DNA of 64,000 nt from Trujillonella endophytica (GTDB lineage Bacteria > Actinomycetota > Actinomycetes > Mycobacteriales > Geodermatophilaceae). The translations under genes were made by a program, and so were the position numbers. The DNA lies in NCBI RefSeq assembly GCF_900110555.1, contig NZ_FOEE01000004.1, positions 301,010 to 365,009 on the forward strand. Reading direction: 5' to 3'. Below are positions 1 to 8,615 of the stretch, piece by piece (the first letter of the stretch is position 1; each line of letters opens with the position of its first letter). The notes below the pieces were generated by a model that did no database searches, was not told the DNA's origin, and saw only the letters and a list, made by a program, of their open reading frames with translations.

Positions 1-191
1 CGGCGTCCCCGGCGATCGGCATCCCCCGATGCCCGGCAGCGGCCGTGCTCCCGAGTAGCAGCGGCATGCGGCGTCCGCCGAGCTCCGGGACGGTGGCCGG
101 GCCGGCACCGACCGCCGGGTGTTGCCAGCCGCCGGCGCGCGGTGGCCGCCCGCCCCTGCCCACGGCCCGCGGCCCGCGGTCGATCGCGGGC

Positions 192-236
192 GCGGTCAGC
201 GCCAGGCGGCGGTCAGCGCGCGGTGGCGGTCAGCGC
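192..236. repeat. 17-bp tandem repeat at the ligase 3' end
   Basis: The 11-base core GCGGTCAGCGC occurs three times at a 17-base period (192-202, 209-219, 226-236). The last copy contains the stop codon of the minus-strand ligase gene. No function is evident; slippage at the gene end is the simplest explanation. The remaining leftmost bases (1-191) show no gene I can support. Confidence 0.6.
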
Positions 237-1480
237 GTCGTCGGTGCGGGGAGCGGGCCGGGCGTCGCCTCGGCGCGCAGGCGCTCCCGGGAGCCGCGCT
301 CGGCCACCAGGGAGATCGCGACGAACAGCGTGAAGGCCACGGAGGCGTCGAAGAGCCCGCTCTCCAGCACGCTGCGCCCCAGGAGGAACGCCAGCAGGCC
401 CAGGAGGAGGACGCGGTGCGGCCGCGCGGCCGCGAGCACCCCGCGGAGGATCCAGAGGACCCACACCGCGGCCAGGACGACGCCGAGCCACCCGGCCTGC
501 ACGAGCAACGAGACCCAGCTGCTGTCCAGCGGCTGCGTGTCCCAGTACTGCCCCTGCACCCGGATGATCTTGACGGAGAGGCCGCCGCCGAAGGCGGTCT
601 GCCACGCGGAGTCCGCCCACGTCAGCGCCGCCCGCCAGGCGATGAACCGGGAGTCCAGGGTGCTGGACCCGTCGCCGCCCCGCGAGAGGAACTCGCCCAC
701 GGCCCCGGTCACGGCGACGGCGACGGCGGTGCCCGCGACGAACACCAGGCTGCCGATCACGAGGCCGGGGCGCGGGCGCCGCAGGTGCACCAGCACGAGG
801 AGCACCCCGAGCCCCAGCATCAGCAGCGCCGTCCGGGAGCCGCTCGCCCAGATGATCGCCAGGAGACCCGCGGCGGCCAGGCCGTGCGCCGGCCCCGCGT
901 CGTCGAGCACCATCCGCCACGCGACGTAGAGCACGCCCACGCCGGCCAGCAGCGCCAGCTCGTTGGGGTCGATGGCCGGGATCCCGCCCGACAGCCGCCC
1001 GTCCGCGGACGACGGCAGCCCGGTGACGGCGGCGAGCACGGCCACCACGACGCACGCCCGGATCAGGGCCGTGAGCACGACGATCGCCGGCGCCGCCCGG
1101 AGCAGGAGGAAGACGGTGCCCCCCACCAGGGCGGCGCGCACCGCCACGACTCCCCCGGCGACCAGGTGGCCCGCGGTGAGCGCGCCGAAGACCGAGCAGG
1201 TCAGCACCAGGCCCAGGAACCACAGGGAGCCCGTGCCGAGCCGGTGGCGGACCCCGCTGTGGGCGAGGACGAACGCCAGTCCCAGCGCCAGCACCCCGAC
1301 CACGGCCTTGGCCACGACCACCGGGTCCAGCGAGCCGTCGAAGTACTCGCCCCGGCGCCAGCTCACGCTACCGAGCACGAGCAGGAGCGCCGCCAGGAAC
1401 ACCGCCGCAGCCGACGGCCCCTCACCCCGGGGCCGGGGGGCGGGCCTGCGGTCGGCCGTGACCGTGGTCGGCGTGCTCAC
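230..1480 (-). CDS. O-antigen ligase/polymerase-like membrane protein
   Basis: A 416-aa integral membrane protein with about ten hydrophobic segments. It shows the pattern of the O-antigen ligase/Wzy family: a GSRTA segment before a membrane helix (about residue 210), then a large extracytoplasmic loop with SRFIAW and LDSSWVSLLVQAGWLG in the C-terminal half. Proteins of this family polymerise or ligate undecaprenyl-linked glycans on the outer face of the membrane. The GTG start overlaps the stop of the flippase gene by four bases, so the two are translationally coupled as the last genes of the exopolysaccharide operon. Whether it acts as polymerase or ligase cannot be told from sequence. The start is set by the overlap. 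Confidence 0.85.
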   Translation of the reverse strand: MSTPTTVTADRRPAPRPRGEGPSAAAVFLAALLLVLGSVSWRRGEYFDGSLDPVVVAKAVVGVLALGLAFVLAHSGVRHRLGTGSLWFLGLVLTCSVFGALTAGHLVAGGVVAVRAALVGGTVFLLLRAAPAIVVLTALIRACVVVAVLAAVTGLPSSADGRLSGGIPAIDPNELALLAGVGVLYVAWRMVLDDAGPAHGLAAAGLLAIIWASGSRTALLMLGLGVLLVLVHLRRPRPGLVIGSLVFVAGTAVAVAVTGAVGEFLSRGGDGSSTLDSRFIAWRAALTWADSAWQTAFGGGLSVKIIRVQGQYWDTQPLDSSWVSLLVQAGWLGVVLAAVWVLWILRGVLAAARPHRVLLLGLLAFLLGRSVLESGLFDASVAFTLFVAISLVAERGSRERLRAEATPGPLPAPTTR

Positions 1481-2790
1481 GAGCCGGCACCGTAGGGCGC
1501 GAGCGGGACCGGACGGCGGCGCGACGCGCGCTCGGGTGCGGCCGGCTCGTCGCCGGGGTTGCGGTCGGCGGCGAGCACCGCGGGCACCAGGAGCGTCTGG
1601 CGGACCGCGATCGCCGTCACCACCGGGCCGAGGGACAGGGCCAGCGGGCTCCAGACCACGCCCCCGTCGAGGACGAGGACCAGCAGCGCGACCGCCGCCA
1701 GCGACCCGATCTCGACCATCCGCAGCGCGAGCACCCGCCGCTGCCGGCCGTGGACCGACGCCAGGCTCGCGTACGGGAGGAGGGCGGCGCCGGCCACGGC
1801 GTAGACGCTCCAGCCGACGACCGCCGCGGTCGGGACGGCGTAGCCACCACCGGTCAGCAGGGGCGCCAGCCACGGCATCGTCAGGACGGCCAGCACGCCG
1901 ATCGCCGCCACCACGACCGCCACGCCCCCGGCGGCGCGGTCCGCGGCGCGCAGGCCCGCCCGCGGGCCCCTCGGCCGGATCGCGACGAAGTGCGGGAGCA
2001 GGAAGGAACCCAGGCCGGCGACGAGCACCATCGTCGGGGCGGTGTAGACCCGCGCGGCCTCCAGCGGCCCGTAGGCGGCCGCCCCGGCCGCCGCGACCAC
2101 CAGCAGGCGCAGGACGGTGAGGATCGCGGGCCGGATCGTCTGGGCGGTCGCGCGCCAGACGCCGAAGGAGACCACCGCGGCGAGGTCCGCGTCGCGCCAC
2201 GGTCCCCGCGGGCGTTCGGCCGCCGGCAGCAGCGCCCACGCCACGACCGCCGCGCCGCTCTGACCGACGAGGAGGGCGACGACGAAGGACCCGAGCGTCA
2301 GCCCGCCCCAGGACGCCGCGACCACGAGCGTGCCGAGCGCGAGCATCAGGCTCGTGAGGTCCACGGCGGGGAGGGACCAGAACCGGCCGGCGGCCATGAG
2401 CAGCCGGCGGAGGAGGTCCTCGGCCATGAAGGCGACGACGGCCGGGCCCGCGAGGAGGCCGACCCACAGCGGCACCGCCCCGGTGGCGAGGGCGAGCAGG
2501 ACGCCCGCCGCGCCGGCGGCCCCGGCGATCAGCGCCGCGTGGACGTGCAGGCCGGCGCGGATGCGCGGCTCGTGCCGGTCCAGGACCGTCAGCGAGTCCC
2601 CGACGAAGCCGCTGGAGACCGCGGTGGCCAGCACCAGGACGCCGTAGGCGAGGGAGAACGCGGCCAGCCCCGCCGCGCCCAGCTCCCGGGCGGCGGCGAC
2701 CTGGAGGACCAGGCCGGCCAGCGCCTGCGTGCCCTGCCCGAGGAGGGCACCGGTCGCCTGGGACCGCAGCGGCCGCCGGCGACTGGACAC
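1477..2790 (-). CDS. Polysaccharide flippase (Wzx/MATE-like)
   Basis: A 437-aa protein with about twelve to fourteen membrane segments and the N-terminal look of lipopolysaccharide/MATE-type exporters (a basic start, then GALLGQGTQALAGLVLQVAA). Such proteins flip lipid-linked repeat units across the membrane before polymerisation. It lies between the acyltransferase gene and the ligase-like gene and overlaps the latter by four bases, which supports a joint role in capsule or exopolysaccharide export. The GTG at 2790 is chosen because the longer open frame upstream runs through the intergenic hairpin and reads out of frame against the acyltransferase gene. The exact substrate is unknown. Confidence 0.85.
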   Translation of the reverse strand: MSSRRRPLRSQATGALLGQGTQALAGLVLQVAAARELGAAGLAAFSLAYGVLVLATAVSSGFVGDSLTVLDRHEPRIRAGLHVHAALIAGAAGAAGVLLALATGAVPLWVGLLAGPAVVAFMAEDLLRRLLMAAGRFWSLPAVDLTSLMLALGTLVVAASWGGLTLGSFVVALLVGQSGAAVVAWALLPAAERPRGPWRDADLAAVVSFGVWRATAQTIRPAILTVLRLLVVAAAGAAAYGPLEAARVYTAPTMVLVAGLGSFLLPHFVAIRPRGPRAGLRAADRAAGGVAVVVAAIGVLAVLTMPWLAPLLTGGGYAVPTAAVVGWSVYAVAGAALLPYASLASVHGRQRRVLALRMVEIGSLAAVALLVLVLDGGVVWSPLALSLGPVVTAIAVRQTLLVPAVLAADRNPGDEPAAPERASRRRPVPLAPYGAGS

Positions 2791-2845
2791 GGGTCGATCC
2801 TCCCCCGCCGGCTCTGCGAGCAAGCCGTTTCCCGGGCGTGCGTCA

Positions 2846-2860
2846 CCCCCCCGAGGGGGG
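2846..2860 (-). terminator. G/C hairpin between acyltransferase and flippase genes
   Basis: A run of seven C, then GA, then six G forms a short very stable hairpin in the 80-base gap of the operon. There is no T-run, so it may only attenuate transcription or stabilise the mRNA end. Confidence 0.4.
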
Positions 2861-2870
2861 CGCCGGACGG

Positions 2871-5015
2871 CTACGCGCTCGGGAGGAACGCCGCGACCAG
2901 CGCCGGGGCGATCCGCACCGCGTACTCGCGGGTCAGGTGCAGCCCGTCGGCGAAGACGGGCGTGCTGCCGACGACCGCCGGGCAGTCGCCGTCGACGCAG
3001 AACCAGGCCTCGGGGTCGACGTGCGTGGCGCCGGTGGCGCGGGCCACCTCCGCCTCGATCCGGACCTGCTGGGCGAACCGCCGGGGCGGCGCCTGGACGC
3101 AGTCCGAGGGCCCGCTCACCGTGGTGGCGCAGGTCTGCAGGTTGGCCCCCGACGGCGGCGCCGTCAGCACCACCACGCGGGCCCCCGTCGCCTGGATCCG
3201 CTCCACGATCTCGGTGAGTCCGTCCGCCCACGCCGTCGCCTTGTCGGCGTCCGGATCGGCCAGGTCCGTGTCGTAGGTGTGGCTGAGGACCACCAGGTCG
3301 GGAGTGGTCTGCTCGATGCGCTCGAGGGCCCACTCCCGGTGCTCGGCGCACTCGGTGAACGGCCGCCCCTGGTACAGGGTCATCGCCGTCACGTTCGGGC
3401 ACTGCCCCATGGTCAGCGTCTCGATGGCCCAGTCCTGGGGCTCCATCGCCGCGCGCAGGCCGGGCAGCCAGGCGCCCGCCACCGAGTCGCCCAGAAGCAC
3501 GGCGCGGTTGGTCGCCCCCGGGTCGCCGAACGTGCACTCGTCGACGTTCCAGCTGCCCACGTCGAAGCACCCGCCCCGCCACTGCTCCTCCAGGTAGCCG
3601 GGGAGCTCGTCGAGGGAGGGCTGCAGGTCCTCGGGCCAGGACAGGAGTGCGGTCGAGGTCAGGATGTCCCGCGTCAGCGGGTCCGCCGCCTCGCCGTCGG
3701 CCCCCGCGGCCAGCGCGACCGCGTTGGCCTGGGTCACCGCCGCGTCGTCCAGCCGGCCGGGCGGGAAGGCGACCGTCAGGGCGGCCGCGCCGATGACGAC
3801 CGCCATCGCGGCCACCCCGGCCACGCGCCCGCCCCGGCGGCGGACCGAGGCGGCCCGCTGGGCGGGCACCGGCGGCCGGCGCCCCGGCAGCAACCAGCCG
3901 GAGTTCAGGACGGGCTGCTCGATCGCGTGGAAGGAGACGGTCGCCACGGCGACCGAGAGCGCGATGACCACCACGTGCGAGGTCACCGAGCCGGCCGCGA
4001 GGAAGACCCCGGTGAACACGACCACCGGCCAGTGCCACAGGTACAGCGAGTAGGAGATCCGGCCGAGGAAGCGGGCCGGGGCGCTGCCCAGCGCCCACCG
4101 GACGCCGGGACCGCCCGGGGCGTCGCCGAACGCGACGACCAGCGCGGTCGACAGGACCGGCAGCGCGGCGACGTACCCGGGGAACGCGTCGGCGGCGCTG
4201 ATGACCAGGGCCGACAGGGCGATCCCGGCCAGGCCCGCCCAGGCCAGCGCCACCCGCAGGCGGTGCGGCAGCCGGACCAGCCGGTGCAGGGAGACGGCGA
4301 CGAGCGCGCCGATCCCGAGCTCCCAGGCCCGGGTGAAGGTCGAGAAGTAGGCGGTGGCCGGCGAGGTCGCGCTGGCGTACACCGACCAGGCGAACGAGGC
4401 GACGACGACCGCGAGCATGACGCCGGCGAGCACCCGCCGGCCACGGCCGGCCCCGCCCCGCCGGGCGTACGGCAGCGCCGCGACGAGCAGGATCAGCAGC
4501 GGCCAGACGACGTAGAACTGCTCCTCGACCGCGAGGGACCAGAAGTGCTGCACCGGCGACGTCGCGGCCGTCTGCTGGAAGTAGTCCGTGCCCAGCTGCG
4601 CGAAGTGGACGTTCGCCCCGAAGAACAGCGCCCACGTCGCGTCGGTCAGCGTCTCCTGGAAGCGCCCACCGAGGAACAGCAGCCAGGCCACCAGGGTCGT
4701 CGCGGCCAACGTCGCCACCGAGGCCGGCAGCAGCCGGCGGGCCCGGCGGACGTAGAACGTGCGGAAGGAGATCCGCCCGGTGCGCTCGCGCTCGCGGACC
4801 AGCAGCCCTGTGATGAGGAAGCCGGAGATCACGAAGAAGACGTCGACCCCGACGAACCCGCCGGACGGCCAGCCGAGGACGTGGTCGGCCAGCACGAGGG
4901 CGATGGCGACCGCGCGCAGCCCCTCGACGTCGCCCCGGAAACGATGGGCCGGCCGGGGGGCCAGCGGCGGCTGCGGGAGCTCCCGGCCGGCGGGGCGCTC
5001 GGTCACCAGGGTCAT
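2871..5015 (-). CDS. Membrane acyltransferase with C-terminal SGNH domain (OafA/YrhL type)
   Basis: A 714-aa two-domain protein. Residues about 27-390 form an acyltransferase-3 membrane domain with the hallmark GLRAVAIALVLADH (His at about 45) and the FVGVDVFFVISGFLIT helix. Residues about 440-714 form an extracytoplasmic SGNH hydrolase-like domain with GDS at about 508-510 and a D-x-x-H near 690. Such proteins O-acetylate sugars or peptidoglycan: the membrane part moves the acyl group and the SGNH part transfers it. The gene overlaps the upstream deacetylase gene by four bases and is followed by the flippase gene, so the acceptor is most likely the exopolysaccharide made by this cluster. The acceptor sugar cannot be inferred. 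Confidence 0.9.
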   Translation of the reverse strand: MTLVTERPAGRELPQPPLAPRPAHRFRGDVEGLRAVAIALVLADHVLGWPSGGFVGVDVFFVISGFLITGLLVRERERTGRISFRTFYVRRARRLLPASVATLAATTLVAWLLFLGGRFQETLTDATWALFFGANVHFAQLGTDYFQQTAATSPVQHFWSLAVEEQFYVVWPLLILLVAALPYARRGGAGRGRRVLAGVMLAVVVASFAWSVYASATSPATAYFSTFTRAWELGIGALVAVSLHRLVRLPHRLRVALAWAGLAGIALSALVISAADAFPGYVAALPVLSTALVVAFGDAPGGPGVRWALGSAPARFLGRISYSLYLWHWPVVVFTGVFLAAGSVTSHVVVIALSVAVATVSFHAIEQPVLNSGWLLPGRRPPVPAQRAASVRRRGGRVAGVAAMAVVIGAAALTVAFPPGRLDDAAVTQANAVALAAGADGEAADPLTRDILTSTALLSWPEDLQPSLDELPGYLEEQWRGGCFDVGSWNVDECTFGDPGATNRAVLLGDSVAGAWLPGLRAAMEPQDWAIETLTMGQCPNVTAMTLYQGRPFTECAEHREWALERIEQTTPDLVVLSHTYDTDLADPDADKATAWADGLTEIVERIQATGARVVVLTAPPSGANLQTCATTVSGPSDCVQAPPRRFAQQVRIEAEVARATGATHVDPEAWFCVDGDCPAVVGSTPVFADGLHLTREYAVRIAPALVAAFLPSA

Positions 5016-5824
5016 CGGTCGCCTCCGACGGCACCCGGGAGGACCGCGGCACCCTCGGCCGGCGCGTCCGCGCGGGCCCGGTCGGCGGCGCGGGCGGCCA
5101 GGCCCAGCCGCGCGCGGTGGCGCACCAGGCGCGCGAGGACGTGCGCGCGGGTGTCGCGGGGACCGACGTAGGACCGCGGCAGCGTGAACCGGTCGCCGGG
5201 CAGGTAGTCCCCGGTCACGCAGGCGTTGTCGTAGCCCGCGGCGCGCACCGCGTCGGCCGCGGCGGCGTCGAAGGAGCCGTAGGGGTAGCAGAAGCTGGCG
5301 ACCTCGGCCTGGAGCACGTCCTCCAGCACCTCTCGGCTGCCGCCGACCTCCGCGGCGAGGACCGCCGCCCCGGCACCGGCGAGGCGCGCGTGGGTCATCG
5401 TGTGGCTGCCGACCTCCTGGCCCGCGGCGGCGACCGCCCGGAGGCCGTCGGCGTCCAGGAGGTCGAAGCGCGGACCGGTGTCCCAGTCGTTGGCGCCGCC
5501 GAGGCGCCCGGCGACCGCGTAGACGGTGCCGGTCATGCCGTGCCGGCGGAGCACCGGCACCGCGTGCTCCAGGAAGTCGGCGTAGCCGTCGTCGAAGGTG
5601 AGCCCGACCAGGCCGCGGGCGGCGCCGCGGTCGGCCGCGCGCACGAGCTCGCTCAGCGACACCCCGCGCAGGCCCAGGGACCGCAGCAGCCGCAGGTGCC
5701 GGCCCAGGCGGTCCGGGTGGACCCGGAGCAGGTGCGGGTCGGGCTCGGCGGACGGGCTGATCGAGTGGTACATCAGCACCGGCGGCAGCGGCAGCCGCGC
5801 CGCGGCGTCGGGTCCCGCGGTCAC
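5012..5824 (-). CDS. Polysaccharide deacetylase (NodB/CE4 family)
   Basis: About 270 aa with the NodB fold. The metal and catalytic motif TFDDG lies at about 75-79, the His-x3-His motif within SHTMTH at about 140-145, and the substrate-groove motif CYPYG further on. CE4 enzymes remove N- or O-acetyl groups from sugars; with an acyltransferase encoded next to it, this one probably sets the acetylation pattern of the exported polymer. No signal peptide or membrane anchor is visible, so it may act in the cytoplasm on the lipid-linked intermediate. The GTG start overlaps the cytidylyltransferase stop (GTGA), which decides the start against a longer in-frame reading. Confidence 0.87.
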   Translation of the reverse strand: MTAGPDAAARLPLPPVLMYHSISPSAEPDPHLLRVHPDRLGRHLRLLRSLGLRGVSLSELVRAADRGAARGLVGLTFDDGYADFLEHAVPVLRRHGMTGTVYAVAGRLGGANDWDTGPRFDLLDADGLRAVAAAGQEVGSHTMTHARLAGAGAAVLAAEVGGSREVLEDVLQAEVASFCYPYGSFDAAAADAVRAAGYDNACVTGDYLPGDRFTLPRSYVGPRDTRAHVLARLVRHRARLGLAARAADRARADAPAEGAAVLPGAVGGDR

Positions 5825-6297
5825 CGGAGGACGCCCTCCCCGGTCGCCTGCAGCTCCGTGGACATGCCCTCGATCGCCGCCAGCGCCCGCCGGAGCACGG
5901 TGCTCGAGGTGTGCATCGTGTACGGGAAGTAGCGGACCTCGACGCCCACGGCGGCGAAGTCCCGCTCGAGCTTCAGACCCTTCGGGGTCCCGCGCCAGTC
6001 GTCGCCCTTGAAGATCACGTCGAAGCGGACGTCGCGCCAGGTGTCGATCTTGTCGGGGACGACCTCGACGTGCACGTCGTCCACGCACCGCAGGTTGCGG
6101 ACGATCTCCACCCGCTCGGCGAGCGGGATGACCGGGGCGCGCCCCTTGGTCAGCAGCAGCATCTCGTCGGAGACCACGCCCGCCACCAGGCGGTCGCAGT
6201 CCGCCGCGGCGTGCTTGAGGATGTTCAGGTGCCCGATGTGGAAGAGGTCGTAGGCCCCGGGCGCATATCCGATCACTGGCACGTCAGTTCCCCCCAT
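5821..6297 (-). CDS. Cytidylyltransferase-like nucleotidyltransferase (TagD-like)
   Basis: A 158-aa single-domain nucleotidyltransferase. The first strand and active site read GAYDLFHIGHLNIL with the H-x-G-H motif at about 20-23, close to glycerol-3-phosphate cytidylyltransferase (TagD). The C-terminal signature, normally RTEGISTT in TagD, is here HTSSTVLRR, so the phosphate-bearing substrate may differ. It should make a CDP-alcohol (or ADP-sugar) from CTP and an alcohol phosphate. Its start overlaps the end of the GT4 gene by 14 bases and its stop overlaps the deacetylase start. A CDP-alcohol phosphotransferase is encoded two genes upstream, which suggests a CDP-alcohol pathway feeding polymer decoration. 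An ADP-heptose-type activity is less likely. Confidence 0.82.
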   Translation of the reverse strand: MGGTDVPVIGYAPGAYDLFHIGHLNILKHAAADCDRLVAGVVSDEMLLLTKGRAPVIPLAERVEIVRNLRCVDDVHVEVVPDKIDTWRDVRFDVIFKGDDWRGTPKGLKLERDFAAVGVEVRYFPYTMHTSSTVLRRALAAIEGMSTELQATGEGVLR

Positions 6298-7627
6298 GGA
6301 CGTCGAGTGCGGGCCGAGTCCACCACCGGTGACCACGCACCGTCACCGTTCCGGCGGTCCTGCTCACCCGAAGGGGGCGCTGAGCAGGACCGATACGCGT
6401 GACGGGCACCACCGAGGGTGACGGAGCCGAGGTCTGGTGCCGGCCCTCGAGGCCGGCTCCGGGGTCGCCCGGGAGCGGTCCGGGAGCCCCGACCGCGGCG
6501 AGCAGGTCGGCGGCGTAGCGGCTCGGCGCGTGCCGCCGGCGGGCCTCGGCGGCGTCGTCGAGGGCGGCGGCGCGCAGCCGGGTCCAGTCCTCCGCCACCC
6601 GGACGACGGCGTCGGCCCAGTCGTCGGGACGGCCGGGGTCGACGGCCTGGACGGCGGCGTACCCGGCCACGGCCTCGCGCAGCCCGCTGTGGGCGCTGAC
6701 CACGAGCGGCCGGGCGGCGAGCACGGCCTCGACCGCGGTGTTGCCGAAGGACTCGTCCCCGACCGCGGGCACCAGGGCGATGTCGGCGGCGGCCAGGTGC
6801 GGCCACACGTCGGACCGGAACCCGAGGAACTCGACGCGCTCCTCCAGGCCGGCCGCGGCGACGGTCGCCCGCAGCTCGCGCTCGAACCACTCGTAGCCCG
6901 GGAAGACCGAGCCCAGCAGGTCCAGCCGGGCGTCCACGCCGCGGGCCAGCAGGGCCTCCAGCGTCGCGATGGCGACCTGCGGACCCTTCCGCGGCGACAG
7001 GCGGCCGACGAACAGCAGTCGCAGCGGCCCGTCCAGCTCGGGCCGCGCGGGGACCACGGAGGCCGGCCCGCGGACCGCGTTGTGCACGACCGTGCTGCGC
7101 CGGCGCAGGCGCGGGGCGACCTCGGCGAGCGTCTCCAGGGTGAAGGCGCTGTTGGCGACCACCCGGTGGGCCAGCGCCGGGCACAGCGCCATGCCCCGGC
7201 GCAGCAGGCGGCTCTGGGACCGCTCCGCCTCGTGCACGTGGCAGATCGCCCGTCGTCCGGCGAGCCGGGCCAGCAGCGGCCAGGAGGGCAGCGTCAGCGT
7301 GCTCACGTAGACCCCGGCGACGCCGTCGCGACGCAGCAACCGGACGGCGGGCCACGCCCCCCGGAGCGCGTCGGCGAGCAGCCGCAGGGCACCCGCGGGG
7401 CGCATCGCGGCGTGCCGGAGCACCGGCATCGGGCACGTCCGGACCCGGACCCCGAGCGACTCGAGCTCGGCCACCAGGGGTCCGGGCCCGGGCAGCACGA
7501 CCGTCACCGTGTAGCGCTCGGCGAGGGCGGCCGCCGACTCCGCCAGCATCCGGTCGGCGCCGTAGAGCTCCGAGCCCGGGTGCACCACGAGCAGCGGCGG
7601 GCGGGCGCCGGTGGGATCGGCGCTCAT
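6284..7627 (-). CDS. GT4 family glycosyltransferase
   Basis: A 447-aa GT-B glycosyltransferase. The N-terminal half starts with LLVVHPGSELYGADRML, typical of the acceptor domain. The C-terminal half carries LLFVGRLSPRKG and the E-x7-E element in DESFGNTAVE at about 293-302, the retaining GT4 donor site. It should add a sugar from a nucleotide donor to the lipid-linked repeat unit on the cytoplasmic side. The ATG overlaps the stop of the CDP-alcohol phosphotransferase gene (ATGA). About 60 low-complexity residues follow the catalytic fold and overlap the next gene by 14 bases. Donor and linkage are unknown. Confidence 0.88.
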   Translation of the reverse strand: MSADPTGARPPLLVVHPGSELYGADRMLAESAAALAERYTVTVVLPGPGPLVAELESLGVRVRTCPMPVLRHAAMRPAGALRLLADALRGAWPAVRLLRRDGVAGVYVSTLTLPSWPLLARLAGRRAICHVHEAERSQSRLLRRGMALCPALAHRVVANSAFTLETLAEVAPRLRRRSTVVHNAVRGPASVVPARPELDGPLRLLFVGRLSPRKGPQVAIATLEALLARGVDARLDLLGSVFPGYEWFERELRATVAAAGLEERVEFLGFRSDVWPHLAAADIALVPAVGDESFGNTAVEAVLAARPLVVSAHSGLREAVAGYAAVQAVDPGRPDDWADAVVRVAEDWTRLRAAALDDAAEARRRHAPSRYAADLLAAVGAPGPLPGDPGAGLEGRHQTSAPSPSVVPVTRIGPAQRPLRVSRTAGTVTVRGHRWWTRPALDVHGGN

Positions 7628-8376
7628 CGGGGCAGCCGGTCCATCTCGCGGAACCACTTGACCGACGCCAGCAGCAGGAAGCCCGCCGCCGCCAGGAAGA
7701 GGACGACGTAGAGCGGCACGAACAGCCAGGTCCACCCGAAGAGGACGAACGCGCAGGCCAGGAGCCCGTAGTCGGTGGGCAGGGTCATCAGGGAGCGCCC
7801 GATGCCGACCGGGCCGGCGGTGGGCGCCGCGCGGGTGGCGACGCCGTGCTGGGCGCGCAGCGCCTCGTTGAGCATCGTCGCGAAGTAGGTGACGGCGTCG
7901 ACGACGGCGTAGCCGAGGGGCACCAGGAGCACGACCGCGTCGACGTCGGCGAAGCGGTACAGCCCGATCGCCACACCCACGTGCAGGCCGGACGCCTTGG
8001 CGGCGTCGACCATGTGGTCCAGCCACTCCCCCGCGGGCGAGCCGCCGCCCCGCAACCGGGCCAGCTGGCCGTCGGCGGCATCGAGGGCGTAGCCGAGCAC
8101 GAGGCAGGCGGCGACGGCCAGCCCCATCGGCACCGACGGCGACGTGGTCGCCACGAGCGCGATGCCGGCGGCGGTGCACGTCGCGCTCAGCGCCGTGACG
8201 GCGTTGGGGGTCAGCCCGGCGTGAAAGGCCAGGGCCGCGAACAGCCGGCCCAGCCGGCGGTTGACGAAGCGGGAGTACGCCGGGGCCCCGGCGGCGCCCT
8301 TCTGGGCGGACGACAGACGGTGCAGCGTCGCCCTCAGGCCGCCCGCGGGCGACTCCTCCGGGCGCGGGGGCGCCAT
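7624..8376 (-). CDS. CDP-alcohol phosphatidyltransferase family protein
   Basis: About 250 aa with five to six membrane helices and the full family signature D-G-x2-A-R-x8-G-x3-D-x3-D (DGQLAR to GEWLDHMVD, residues about 97-121). These enzymes move a phospho-alcohol or phosphatidyl group from a CDP donor to an acceptor alcohol in the membrane. Here it is the first gene of the exopolysaccharide operon and is linked to a cytidylyltransferase, so the acceptor may be a lipid carrier, a polyol or the glycan rather than a standard phospholipid. The ATG at 8376 is chosen as the first start near the conserved region; an upstream in-frame GTG or ATG (to 8481) is possible. Confidence 0.85.
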   Translation of the reverse strand: MAPPRPEESPAGGLRATLHRLSSAQKGAAGAPAYSRFVNRRLGRLFAALAFHAGLTPNAVTALSATCTAAGIALVATTSPSVPMGLAVAACLVLGYALDAADGQLARLRGGGSPAGEWLDHMVDAAKASGLHVGVAIGLYRFADVDAVVLLVPLGYAVVDAVTYFATMLNEALRAQHGVATRAAPTAGPVGIGRSLMTLPTDYGLLACAFVLFGWTWLFVPLYVVLFLAAAGFLLLASVKWFREMDRLPR

Positions 8377-8561
8377 CACGGTGCTCGAGCGGTCCACTGG
8401 TCCTCCGTGACGTGCCACAGGTCGATCGGCCGGGCGCGAGCCCGGCCGGTCGCCGGGCGCACCGGCGCGCGAGGACAGCATCAGCGGCGGAGGAGGGCGG
8501 CGGGGAGGTCTGCGGGGACGGCCTCACCCACAGTGGGCAGGCGCCGGGTGGTGGACGGCCG

Positions 8562-8597
8562 GATGCCGGGCCGGCCCGAGGGGGCCGGCCCGACATC
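8562..8597 (-). terminator. Hairpin terminator after the 1499-aa secreted protein gene
   Basis: Two 16-base arms (8562-8577 and 8582-8597) pair with a single mismatch around a 4-base loop, 19 bases past the stop codon. There is no T-run, which is common for actinobacterial terminators. Confidence 0.7.
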
Positions 8598-8615
8598 GGG
8601 CTCACTGCGGGGTGG

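Noticed and set aside
1..163. Possible 5' end of another minus-strand gene at the left edge (GTG at 163 or ATG at 67)
   Set aside because: The frame is open to the edge, but there is no ribosome binding site or recognisable motif in 54 codons.
2838..5171. 777-codon plus-strand frame opposite the acyltransferase
   Set aside because: Arg/Gly/Gln-rich shadow with no domain; the minus strand encodes a clear acyltransferase-SGNH protein.
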